From: Brugia malayi
Lineage: Eukaryota > Nematoda > Chromadorea > Rhabditida > Onchocercidae
DNA: 64,000 nucleotides
Assembly (NCBI RefSeq): GCF_000002995.4
Contig: NW_025062296.1
Location: 1-64,000 of the forward strand
Direction of reading: 5' to 3'
The position numbers were made by a program, and so were the translations under genes. The notes under the pieces were generated by a model. That model did no database searches. It was not told the origin of the DNA and saw nothing but the letters and a program-made list of their open reading frames with translations. Below are positions 41,658-52,050 of this stretch, in pieces (position 1 is the stretch's first letter; the number at the start of each line of letters is the position of its first letter).

Positions 41658-43240
41658 GGTGTAAAACTTCTAAGTTGTTTTGGATTAAGACCTCTAGTTG
41701 CCACGTCTACAGGGTTATCTTCCGATGGAATATAACGAAAGATAAATTTCGTTTTACGTATTTCCTCGACTCGGTTTTGAACAAATCTTGGTAATAGGTT
41801 GGAATGGTTTTTTATCCAATATAAAGCACATTTAGAATCCGACCATAAAATTATCCTTGTATTGACGATATCCAGCTGTGTCATGACAAATTGCGCTGCT
41901 CGCGTTCCGATTAGTATGGCCATTAGCTCTAGACGCGGTATTGTCATACCTTTAATAGGAGCAATGCGAGATTTTGCAAAAATGAGCGATGACTTTGTTT
42001 CTTGCATATCCTGACTCACTAAATACACTGCTGCTGAATATGCTACGCTTGAAGAATCGGTAAATACATGTATTCCAATTAAATCTGTAGAAGTTGTTAC
42101 AAATCGCGGTAAGTCTTTTACGACCGTTGCCCATTCAGCAATAAGAAATTTCCATTGCTTATGGTCTTGCTCATCTAATATCTGATCCCACGAATTATTC
42201 TTTTTCCATAAATTTTGCAAAAATATTTTAAATCTTACCATTATTGGAACTAAAAATCGTAGTGGATCATATTGTGATGCAACAAACTGTAAGATCGTTC
42301 TTTTTGTTAGTTCTCGGTCATTCCATGGATTTAATTTTATCTGAATGACGTCTTGACAGGGATTCCATGAGATGCCGAGGATTTTCGTATTTTTTCTTAT
42401 TGCTCGATCTTGCTGCGGCAGTTCTGCATAAAATTCTTCGTCGTTAGATAAGAACTTTCTTAGATTCATTGAGGCTTCATTGAAGATGGATTTCATTTCC
42501 GCATATTTTTCTAATGCGTCCTGCGTTCCGTTTGATGACACAATAACGTTGTCCACATTAAAGGTTTTTCTTTATTTCTGCGGCTAATTCACTAACGTGG
42601 TTTTCCAAATGATAATTCAAGGTAGCAAATAGTAAAAAGAGGAATGATATTACTCCAAACGGGATTCTTCTAAAACGGTAACATTTTATATTCTCGTTGG
42701 ATACACTTCCTTCTACTTCCTTTAGCCAAAGGAAGCGAGTACAATTTCTCTCTGAAGGGTGTAACTGTATTTGTAAGAATGCCTTTTCAATGTCAGCTGT
42801 GATTACCCCTTTCATCATTCTAAAGCGTAATAATCTAAAGCGTAATAATACTCCCAAGATCTGAAAGTTAATTGATCCACGATATAATACTTCATTTCAA
42901 CTTTTCATTCCCTTTATGTGCGCTGAAGCATCATAAACAATCCTTAATTTAGTGGTAGTTTTACCTGGATTACGAACATCATGATGTGGCAGGTAATGAA
43001 TAATTCCATCTTGATTCATTTGTGATTGTACTTCTTCGATTATGCCAGATTGTAGTTGATTTTGTATTGCTTTATCATATTCTTGTAATTCCTCTTTATG
43101 GGACTGAAGTCGTGCTATTAGCATTCGCAAACGGCTGACGCATAATCCATAATTATCGCTCAATTTGCCTTTGCATGGTTTCCATGGCCAGCGTACTTCG
43201 TATCTTCCATTTTGTTTAGTGATACTCTTCTTAAATTGTT
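41486..43240 (-). pseudogene. pol: Reverse transcriptase-RNase H region of element D
   Basis: The region reads from a connector ([13 protein letters not shown] at about 42990) through [29 protein letters not shown] and the VDNVIVSS box to the QYDPLRFLVPIM block and RNase H (VFTDSSSVAYSAAVYL, then IPRLELMAILIGTRAAQ, ILWSDSKCALYWI and DNPVDVATRG). It copies element RNA to DNA. It is broken by a stop at about 42898 upstream of NEVLYRG, a one-base change right at the YVDN box near 42557, and a frame change near 41600. A 15-bp tandem duplication at about 42822-42851 doubles LLRFR just before [10 protein letters not shown]. Confidence 0.9.
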
Positions 43241-43259
43241 CCAGTGCCTGTTCATTATC

Positions 43260-43830
43260 TTATGTATCAGATCGATCTTGGATGCCAATACAGTCCAACT
43301 TCCAAAATTGATCTATATCTGGGGCACGGTTTTCTTGAGATGTTTTCGTTGAAAAGATCTGGTGATGGCACAATTCATTTGTATAACCGCTTCCTGCTAT
43401 GATAGGTCCAACTTTGCTGTTCAGTAAAGTGAATCCTGATTTTAGTCGCTGAGCGTTTTCCATATGAATAAAGTTGAAGAAATAGTCATCTCCTATAACT
43501 ATGTCAGGTTGTTTCTTGTAACTTTTAAGATGGTAATGCTCACCTTTGTCTACCACTTCCATCACTTGAAGATCGTTTGTTAAATAATCCATTACAGTGG
43601 CTTGGATAGTCACTTGATCGGAGTTTTCCGTTTTCACTCCAATTTGTGTTTGAGTTGTGCGGCATACTCGAGGAGTCCTATTGCCAAAGGAGGAGATCTT
43701 ATATTCTTCTTCATCAGTTTCTAGGAAATTTAGTCGATAAGCTAGCCTTTGTGAGATAAAGGTCGCATCTGCGCCGACGTCAAACAGTACTAAAGCTTGT
43801 ACTTGATGTTCAGGTTTATCAGGATTAAAG
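43260..43830 (-). pseudogene. Aspartic protease region of element D
   Basis: The upstream part reads [19 protein letters not shown] (about 43800-43740) and the frame from 43637 continues with [26 protein letters not shown] and [10 protein letters not shown]. This is the retroviral-type protease domain of BEL gag-pol (DUF1758 type). The active-site triad is DVG rather than DSG/DTG. A frame change lies near 43640-43700 and a TAA at 43260 ends the frame before the connector to RT. Confidence 0.85.
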
Positions 43831-43844
43831 ACATTAATTTCTCT

Positions 43845-44060
43845 TCATAAAAGCAGTACTCGTTTCTTTTCAACTTTCTTAGTTGAATTAACAGATATGT
43901 TTGCATTTTTGGCAACAATCTTCCCAGTATCACGAGTCTTAGTGGTACAAAGGGCGCTATTGTGTGATTTTTTGCAATAAAAACAACTTGCTGTTTTTGT
44001 GCAGTTGAGTTTGTTGTGTCCAGATTTAAAACAATTAGAGCAAACATTGATTTCCTTCAA
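43845..44060 (-). CDS. gag: Gag nucleocapsid zinc knuckles of element D
   Basis: Two CCHC knuckles are visible: CSNCFKSGHNKLNC and CFYCKKSHNSALC. A Lys-rich linker follows (KKVEKKRVLLL). They bind element RNA for packaging. The frame stops at 43845, just before the protease. The sequence 44061-44325 to the N-terminal side is gag linker in broken frames, including CIFCNNNHWDSKC-like residues at about 44100-44135. Confidence 0.85.
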   Translation of the reverse strand: MKEINVCSNCFKSGHNKLNCTKTASCFYCKKSHNSALCTTKTRDTGKIVAKNANISVNSTKKVEKKRVLLL

Positions 44061-44325
44061 TCGATCAATTCGCTACTCTACTGTAGAATATATTTGACAC
44101 TTGCTATCCCAGTGATTGTTATTGCAGAAGATACAGGGTCTCCTTTTCTTATTGTTTCTTATTTGTCGACCAATTTGGATTCTCTTGATTTAGCTGGTTC
44201 TTTTCGGCTGAAGCCGTTCCTCTGATTTGCTTTGATTGTTTTATTGCAATCAATGCTGAATTTTCTGGAATGCTTGCGTTAGGATGACGTTTAATTAAAT
44301 TTTTACGACTGACGTTATCCAAGTA

Positions 44326-44835
44326 TTACCATTCCATTACCTGGTCGTTTCTATTAATTGTCTTCCTGAGAAGCTGTCGAAGTTTTGTTACGGACCACTG
44401 GCCATCTTCTTCCTTTTGTTGATAAACCTGGTTTAATATCCAGTTTGGTAATTTGGATTCTATTATCGTTTCGATAGTAGGTTGCTCTACGTTTTCGCCA
44501 ATTGCTTCTAACTGCCTTAGAATTCTCTCCATTTCTTCGATTATTGTTTTCCAGTCTCGGTCGTTTCGTTTTGTAGATATGAGTTCATTGTAAAGTAATT
44601 TTCTTATAGTGGAAACACGACCAAATTTCTCCACTAATAATTCTCTTATAATTCTATAGTTTTCAGGTGCCCTATCGTAACCTCTTACTAGCTGTAGGGC
44701 GTTTCCTCTTAAGCAAGAAACCAAGTAATTTAATTTTTGGATATCTGGTATGTTTTGAGAGTGTACGGAGGCTTCGAAACTACTCCAGAATTCTCTCCAT
44801 ATTTTAGGGTCTCCACTAAATGTTGGTAACGACAA
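44326..44835 (-). CDS. gag: Gag (DUF1759-type) of element D
   Basis: A 169-codon frame beginning MSLPTFSGDPKIWREFWSSF, followed by VHSQNIPDIQKLNYLVSCLRG and ending at NDQVMEW. This is the typical capsid-region signature of BEL/Pao gag. The first Met is internal to the ancestral gag: the N-terminal part is lost at the 44842 junction. Similar sequence is on the plus strand at 52890-52970 in element F. Confidence 0.88.
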   Translation of the reverse strand: MSLPTFSGDPKIWREFWSSFEASVHSQNIPDIQKLNYLVSCLRGNALQLVRGYDRAPENYRIIRELLVEKFGRVSTIRKLLYNELISTKRNDRDWKTIIEEMERILRQLEAIGENVEQPTIETIIESKLPNWILNQVYQQKEEDGQWSVTKLRQLLRKTINRNDQVMEW

Positions 44836-44841
44836 TTGTGG

Positions 44842-45065
44842 TTAGAATTATTTCTGGATATCCGCGTCGTGCAACAAATCTTTTAAAAAATTTCCTGCAG
44901 ATAAACTGTCTGCTAATTCTAAATACACTGCTCTAGTTGCAAGACATGTAAATGACAATTATTGTGCATGTTTATGTATCCACTTCCAGCAATCATAGGG
45001 CCGACTATTGTATTGATTAAAGAAAACCTTGAATTTATAGTTTGGGCTTTCTCTAAAGAAATCCA
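44842..45065 (-). pseudogene. BEL fragment with protease joined directly to integrase core
   Basis: On the minus strand, protease C-terminal sequence (INTIVGPMIAGSGYINMHNN, 45030-44960) is followed at about 44953 by integrase core sequence (CLATRAVYLELADSL, 44955-44900). RT and RNase H are missing between them. The same fused segment occurs at 48718-48943 with the same junction. The piece is sandwiched between element D gag and the integrase N-terminal part of element E2. Confidence 0.85.
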
Positions 45066-46200
45066 TGCATCCCATGCATTTATTTAAAACTCTTTTAACT
45101 CCTGTTCTTCCTTTTCCAAAATCTTTTTCTCAAACTTGAAAGAGTATGAGCTATTCCAGCATGAAACAGTTCATCGTGTTGCCGTTGTATAAAGATTTCG
45201 GTTATACGATTATGTCTAGGAAAATATATGGGATATAAACCTTGTTCGTCTAATTCTGAGTTTTCTAAACGACTTCTAGATTTCTCCTTCTTCATAGTAT
45301 AAATTCCATTTAATTATTTCTTCTTCCGTTATTTCTTCTGATTGGGCTTGTCTGATTAATCCATCTATAGCTAGTTCATAATCGTTATCATTGAGTCGAC
45401 CTTTTGCTGAAAACGTTTTTAACCAAGGAATTTTTCCTTTGAATATTAAATAAATAAATTTCAGAGTCTATGCAGTAGTTCTTACCAAACTCGACCACTT
45501 GCTTAATCGATTTGCGTCGATTAATTTGAAAGTTTTATCAATAGTGCTGCAATCTTTTGCTACAATCTTTTGGTCTTCTTCTTCACTTTCGTCTTCGCTG
45601 TGAATTTCGTTAAAATTATATTCCCAGACTGGTCATGTTGATTCTTTCTCTAAATATATTCCTCTGTTAACCAATATGGTCTTTTCCACCATGATTCAAA
45701 ATATGCAAGACGAAGTGGAGAAAGTTCTCTGGTGGCCACATCAGCTGGATTAAATTCATTTGGAAATGAGAATTTTGTTTGTCTTCAACTCGATTTTGGA
45801 CGAATTTTGGTAGTAGGCGAGAATAATTTTTTATCCAGTGTAATGTGCACTGGAATCTGACCATAAGGTGATATCAATATTCTCTAATTCCATTTGTTTA
45901 ATAACAAATTGAACAGCATGTACTCCTATTAGCACGTCTAACAATTCTAATCTTTTAACAGTCTTACCCTTGATGGAAGCAATTCTCGACTTGGCGAAAA
46001 CTAAAGAAGCTTTCTTGTCCTTAGTGAAGTACACCGCAGCTGCATATGCAGCTGAAGAAGCATCTGCAAAAACATGAATTCCTGTAGTAGTGATGTGTCT
46101 ATTACGACACGTTGTATATCTTTCACGTATATTGGCCATGCACATATAAGAGATTCGCAGTTCTTCTGATCCTCCTTACTTATTAAATGATCCCAACTTA

Positions 46201-46632
46201 GTCCCTGTCGTGAAGGGTTTGTTAGTTGATATTAGAATTGTTTGCAATACAGTAGAAGGATTAATAAGCCTTTATTTTTCGCAAACGTAGTATTAATAAA
46301 CAGAGCAGTAAAAGGAGAGAAGAAACTTATAATAAGGAAGATCGGAGGAATTGATATTGGTTAACAGAAAGTAGTCGACAATAATGATAACTATAAACAT
46401 TTTGTTTATTAGAATTGAATTTATATGAGTGAGGATTGGGCGTGTCTAAGATAAAATCATGTGCATTAAGAATTGGAAGTGTCTACAATAAATTTTACTC
46501 AAAATCTCATGAGTAACAAATCATGAGGATTTAGTTTATTATACTATGAAACTAAAAATGATTAATTTTTATTAAAAATTATATTTTTTTTTAGATAAAT
46601 GTTTTCGCGAAATTATAATTCGCGACAGTCCC
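46201..46632 (-). mobile_element. Solo LTR (family 1) with GTCCC target-site duplication
   Basis: The LTR is 46206-46627 (422 bp), on the minus strand TGTCGCGAATTATAATTTCG ... AACCCTTCACGACA. Perfect direct repeats GTCCC flank it at 46201-46205 and 46628-46632. It lies inside the pol sequence of element E2, so it inserted after E2 and later lost one LTR and its interior. Confidence 0.95.
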
Positions 46633-47880
46633 AGCTTTCTCTTCCCAAAGATTTTGAAGAAATAATTTTATCGGCATTGTACATGGAGTTAGGAATCCTA
46701 AGGGATCATATTGAGAAGCTAGGAACTGTAATACTGTTCTTTTTGTTGGTACTTGATTCTTCCAAGGTTTTAGAGTTATTTGAATTATATCTTCATCTGG
46801 ATTCCAATTGATACCAAGAATCTTTTAACTTATTTGTCCCTGCTCGATCTTGTTCGGGAATCTTAGAATTGAATTCTTTGTTGTTTGATAAGAATTCTCT
46901 AACATTCATTGAGGCATCATTAAAGATATTTTTCATTTCTTGATATTTGTGTAGAACTTCATCGATACACCTGATTAATACTATAATTTTTCCTAATCTC
47001 GTTAGCAAGTTCATTGTCATAATTCTCCAAATGATAGTTAAGTGTAGCCGATAATAAAAATGGTGAAGATATTACTCCAAATTGGACTCGTTTAAATCGA
47101 TAATGTTCAACATTATCTTCTGTTACTTGTCTCCTTATATCCTTTAACCAAAGGAATCGTGTACAATTTCTTTCTGTTGGTAGTAACTCCAACTGCAAAA
47201 AGGCTTTCTCAATGTCTGCTGTTATTACGATTTCCATCATTCGGAAACGAAGCAGTACTCCTATTAAATCGGGAAGAGTTATGGATCCTTGATATAATAC
47301 ATCATTCAGACTTTTTTCTCCTTTTTGGTATGAGGATGCATCATACACGATTCTAATTTTGGTCGTAGCCTTGTTTGGAGTTATAACTTCATGATGAGGT
47401 AGGTAATGAATAATACCAACCTGGTCCATCTCTGGGCATACCTTCTATTGTAACTGATCACGAATCGTTTCGTCATATTTGAGAAATAAACGTTCATCTT
47501 CTGAAGTCGTTTACTTAAAGATCTTAAGCAACTTGGTATCTACCATTGTTTTTTGTGATATTTTCTTTGAACTTTTCTAAAACTTGTTTATTATTCTGTA
47601 GATTAGGTTGTTCTTGTATTCCTATAAATTCCAACTTCCAGAATCAATCAATCTGGGATGTCAATATTAATAGGTGTAATGTTGGTATGATTCTTAACGG
47701 AACAGCATGTGCTCTGTGTTACTATCTTGTTGAGGTGATTATCACGCTGACAATTATTGTGCATGTTTATGTATCCACTTCCAGCAATCATAGGACCGAC
47801 TATTGTATTAATTAAAGAAAATCCAGAATTTATAGTTTGGGCTTTCTCTAAAGAAATAATCAACTCCGATAATTAGGTCA

Positions 47881-47960
47881 GGCTGTTTCTAACTGCTAAT
47901 TTCTAACTGCTAACTGTTAATTTCTTAACTGCTAATTTTTTTCTAACTGCTAATTTCCAT
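47881..47960. repeat. Short tandem repeat of CTAACTGCTAATTT
   Basis: Four to five imperfect copies of a 12-15 bp unit (TTTCTAACTGCTAATTT and variants). A single copy of the unit sits at the equivalent place near 48965, so the expansion occurred after the two BEL copies diverged. Confidence 0.85.
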
Positions 47961-49545
47961 TTACTGTATTTTCGATATTGTTGATTTGTCCTTCACATCT
48001 TCTTTCTGTTGAATTTCCAATGGATATAACATATTAATAAGTCGATTCATTAATCATACTCGTGGTAACTCTATTAGAGCACTTCTTATTTATTATCCTG
48101 TCCCTTATTGAGTTTCCTTATTTTTGCTAATTTCCAGTACCACGAGGAGCGTTTGATTCGTTTACTATTACAATTTCTTCTTTAATAGGGGCGCTGATCT
48201 CAACGCCTTTCGGAGATTTATGTTCTACTTGTGTACGTTCTCTCAAACTGTTTAAGTATTCCTCCTTCCATATTTTCCAGAAAGTATCCTGAGTTTCCAT
48301 TGTTCTTGCCCAATATTTGATAAGTTTCTGTTGAGTATTTAACTTATAAGGAGTATAATCATCTTGATCATCAGTATTATTAGTAGGTATTATTAGATAT
48401 ATGTCTGGTATAATAAAGTCAATAGGTACTAGGATTATGGAATCGTCATAGTTTACGTAGGTTAGTGGTTAAGGGTGCTTTTAATTTCCGCTATTAGAGT
48501 TATAAACTCCTCGTTTCTTAGCAATTTTTTACCTATAACCTTTCTTAATGTTCCTTTCTTTAGGCCAATTATCCATCCGTTCGTAAACTCCTCCGCTCCA
48601 AGCGCCTTCGGAATTATATTTCTTCATTTTATTCCATGTTTAACTAGGAACTCGGTCATTTGTATTTCTTGTTCCATTAGGGTTTGAAAAACTAACTAAA
48701 ATTGACCGCCATTATCACTTAGAATTATTTCTGGATATCCGCGTCGTGCAACAAATCTTTTAAAAAATTTTCTGCAGATAAACTGTCTGCTAATTCTAAA
48801 TACACTGCTCTAGTTGCAAGACATGTAAACGACAATTATTGTGCATGTTTATGCATCTACTTCCAGCAATCATAGGGCCGACTATTGTATTGATTAAAGA
48901 AAATCCAGAATTTATAGTTTGGGCTTTCTCTAAAGAAATAATCAACTCCGATAATTAGGTCAGGCTGTTTCTAACTGCTAATTTCCTCTGTTAATGGAAA
49001 CAGAGTCGAAATATGTGATGCATTGTCTTGATTTACAGATATTACCCTTATTTTGTTTGTTAAATAGTCGACTACTGTAGCTATAATAGGTATAATATCT
49101 GCTTTTATCGTTTTTATTCCGATTCGCACTTTAGCAGAAAGCGATGTTTGAGGATTCCTATTGCCAAACCCCGCGAATGTCACTTGTTCATAATCAATAT
49201 CTTCTAAATGTAATCTTTTTGCTAGTTTCTTCGATATACGCGTTGCTTGAGCACCGCTATCAAATAAAATTGCAATTTTATTTGATACCTCTGGCATATC
49301 TAAATTAATTGCTTCAACTTCTTTGCTAAAAAGCATAACTTCTCTGTCATTTCCTTTCAAATGTTTTATTACTGAATTGATTTCCTTTGCCGTCTTCCGA
49401 ACTTAGTGCAGCATAATGCAGTATTATGGTGACCTTTGCAATAAAAACATACATGTTTTCTTGTGTTGCAATTGATTGTATGTCCTGGTTGAAGACAGTT
49501 TAGACAGGCGTTGTTTTCTTTCAGTCGTTGTCAGTCAATCAAGTT
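47961..49545 (-). pseudogene. BEL/Pao element E1: internally deleted derivative
   Basis: In transcription order: zinc knuckles (about 49530-49400, CLNCLQPGHT and CFYCKGHHNTALC), protease (49360-48971, IAILFDSGAQATRISKKLA with a normal DSG), protease end (48943-48835), then at about 48832 a direct jump into integrase core (48830-48718), integrase C-terminal sequence and the DUF5641 domain (48700-48130). RT and RNase H are absent. Homology ends at 49545. It shares its deletion junction with 44842-45065. Confidence 0.85.
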
Positions 49546-50730
49546 TTCTAATATATTTAATAGAAGAATGAATAATGGAACAATTGCTTTAGTCGTATAT
49601 CATACTGTCCACCGGCTTTCGAATCATCCATTTTTTTATTTAAATTCGTTAGCAAATCATGGAAAGTTATCTTTTTTCGGGAAAATGAAGCTTAAATATA
49701 TATAATATATATTAATTTCCAATGTTAGTATCGACATTCATGATCAGGAAAGATGCTTTCTTGTTATTCCTGATTTGCCTGAAACATTTTTATTGTAATT
49801 CTGTAATTCTAGATAAATGTAACAAAATTCAAAATTCTATTTTAGGATTTTTCCTTTTTTCTTTGTAGAGTTACCAGTTGAGGTTTAGTAATTGATGGAG
49901 CAAACAGCAACAGTTTGTATTTTAAAGTTTATCAACACTATTTGATTTGAAAGTAGTGCTTTTTGCTACGTCCTTTGATGTAAAACCAGTAGTCTTGTTG
50001 TAATAATCTTTATCAATTCAAAAAGCTGATTCCTACGTCATGAGCATCGATTTGATCTTAGTTTAAGTCATCATTATTCTTTATGTTTTACTTTTTTAGT
50101 GCAATGAAAGTTTTATGATAGAAACCCTAAACAGAGATTCTTTCAGTTTTTGTTTGCGTTTTCAAAATTCGAAATAGTTGAAGTACGGATCTCTCATTGT
50201 GAATGAATCGAAGGTCTTTGTTGTTAGATGTGGAAATGTTTGTGAAAATTCTAAATTACTTCAGTTGTAACTAAAATTGTTTGTTGATATTTATTTCACA
50301 GATCAAGTAACGTTGGAACTTATGTGTCGATTGTACAAGTAAAACGGAACTTTTTTTCACTTCTTTTTGAGGAAATTACGCTTTCAAAGTAAGTTTCCAC
50401 TACTTTTTCTATCTGTTCTATTACTAAAACGATAATAAATTGAATATTGCTTGGATGAGGATTAAAGTCTGTATCATATCATTGATCTATTTTATAATAA
50501 TTTGTTAAAAATATATTTGATGACAATGAAAATATGCTGCAGTTCAGCTCAGAAGCAGTTCAGATCAAAATGTGCAATAGTTCAGATGGGATGAAGCACT
50601 ATACATCTTATTCTTATTTGTTAATGTTGTTTTTTGCAACTAATCTCATCTGTACAAAATATTTCTAGCGATTAAACTCATTGCTTTTTACATAATAGAA
50701 CAAATAGACCGGTGATGTATGAGAATTTCA
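49546..50730. other. Intergenic, nothing recognised
   Basis: AT-rich sequence with short chance frames only. The right end should hold the promoter of the small candidate gene at 50751. Confidence 0.5.
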
Positions 50731-50750
50731 GGTTTTGTATGCTTTTAGCC

Positions 50751-51223
50751 ATGAAAGTGGCATCTTCGCTGTTTCTCATATTTGGTAAGACTTTTTTCTC
50801 GATCAAGTTTACGTAGTTTTTGGTGCACTATTTTTGCTAAGTTCTAATGCAGAAAGTTTTTCAAAAACATTGAAAAAAATGAAGGACATGTTTCCAAGTT
50901 TTTTCATCTGACTTCTGAAATTATTTGATCCTCTTAATGAGATCCACACTTAGTGGTAATTATGATATTCACAGCAAATTATTTTTTAGAAAATATGACT
51001 TCATTCATTTACAGTATTTTTGTGGACATCGGTTGTATCGAAAAGCATTGGACAAATCGAAGCTCCTTTAATGGAACCAATGAGATACAAAAAATGGACC
51101 AAACTGGAACCAAGTGTACGTTTTTTGACAAACGATGAGGCAAATGAAAGAAAACCAAGTCGAAAAGCCAAACACATGTTCCTTTGCTATGAAATCCTTT
51201 TTTATAATAGTAACAACAAATGA
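50751..51223 (+). CDS. Candidate two-exon gene for a small secreted protein
   Basis: Exon 1 is 50751-50784 (34 nt) with donor GGTAAG; exon 2 is 51015-51223 after TTTACAG. They join in phase (34 + 209 = 243 nt, 80 residues plus stop). The product begins MKVASSLFLIFVFLWTSVVS, a good signal peptide built across the splice junction, with probable cleavage near residues 20-24. The mature part is about 56 residues, rich in Lys/Arg, with dibasic sites (KK, RK) and one Cys, and no known domain. A TTTCAG 20 nt before the ATG is a plausible trans-splice acceptor, and AATAAA at about 51345 a plausible poly(A) signal. Its role is unknown; a secreted peptide or peptide precursor is possible. Confidence 0.5.
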
Positions 51224-51349
51224 TATTTGTAATTTCTCTTTCAAAATTATACACTTTATTTGGAAAAAAAATTTGCAGAGACACGAACACACTATATAAT
51301 CGAACATATATTAGCTCTATTTATGCTTGTCAACCAGCGTTATTGAATA

Positions 51350-51985
51350 AAGTGCTTTTTAATAATTTAACTTAACTTCGTAACGTATTTTTTCATCTAG
51401 TTTCTTGTTGAATGAAGATTAAGCGCCTTTCCTTCTTATCCTTTTTATTTTAAAAATGGTAGCACTGTTTTCATTTTTTTATTAACAATAACCTTTGACT
51501 TACTCAACTACTTTTCAAGTCCAGCAATTTATTATTTTAAAATGAATCTTCCAAACTTTTCCAACTAATTATTCAAACTTTTTTGGATACTAAAATGAAA
51601 TTCTCTGAGCAGACTACATTAAGAAAAATGAGAAAATACGGCAGTGATAACACTTCGTTGTATCTACAGAACTGACTATAAATAATCTGGCTTCCTCGAA
51701 AAAAATATTTTGGATGTCGCTTTGCTCTCAAATAATGCAACTCTTCCGTCGTCATAAATATTTTAGATAAAAGTTAAAAGAGCTCAATCGATATTGATGC
51801 CCATGAATAAGGAATAAAAGCACAAAAACCGCGCTATGAATAAACATTCCTATCAGCAAAGTTGTGCAAAAAATGATGTCAAAAAGAATCAGAGTTATCA
51901 GAAAAACAACAGCATTAATACTGCATAAGTTGCTTTCATTAAAAATTTGATTGTACCCTTCTAGCACTTGGAAAATCGCAATAAG
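51350..51985. other. Intergenic, nothing recognised
   Basis: Short chance frames on the minus strand (51573-51991), hydrophobic but with no splice context. No feature is supported. Confidence 0.5.
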
Positions 51986-51989
51986 CAGC

Positions 51990-52050
51990 AAAATTTTTAC
52001 ATCAGATTATTACTGTCGCAAAATTTTTACATCAAATTATTACTGTCGCA
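51990..52050. repeat. 30-bp tandem duplication at an LTR edge
   Basis: AAATTTTTACATCAGATTAT plus TACTGTCGCA (51991-52020) is repeated at 52021-52050 with one change. The duplication includes the first seven bases of the LTR (TGTCGCA at 52014 and 52044). Confidence 0.9.

Larger units (their letters stand above)
39280..44841 (-). mobile_element. BEL/Pao element D, nearly full length, 5' LTR lost
   Basis: In transcription order it has gag (44835-44326), zinc knuckles (about 44060-43930), protease (about 43815-43260), RT-RNase H (about 43240-41600), integrase with C-terminal domain (about 41640-39850), a polypurine tract and a 3' LTR (39280-39779). There is no env. The 5' LTR and leader are missing; at 44842 the sequence switches to a fragment of another element. 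It has the fewest breaks of all copies here, so it is probably the youngest. Confidence 0.93.
45066..47960 (-). pseudogene. BEL/Pao element E2: protease, RT, RNase H, integrase N-terminus
   Basis: In transcription order: protease C-terminal part (47863-47648, PMIAGSGYINMHNN), connector and RT (47429-46633, [51 protein letters not shown]), RNase H (46145-45700, HVFADASSAAYAAAVYF, KRLELLDVLIGVHA, ITLWSDS) and integrase N-terminal zinc region (45295-45095, QRQHDELFHAGIAH). A solo LTR interrupts it at 46206-46627. The YVDN box is damaged (46980-47000), and stops and frame changes are scattered. Element E2 ends at 45066. Confidence 0.88.

Noticed and set aside
39927..42134. Plus-strand and extra frames over element D
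   Set aside because: Antisense or out-of-frame shadows of BEL pol.
51573..51991. Hydrophobic minus-strand frames as membrane-protein exons
   Set aside because: AT-rich sequence readily gives Phe/Leu/Ile runs; no consistent splice path.
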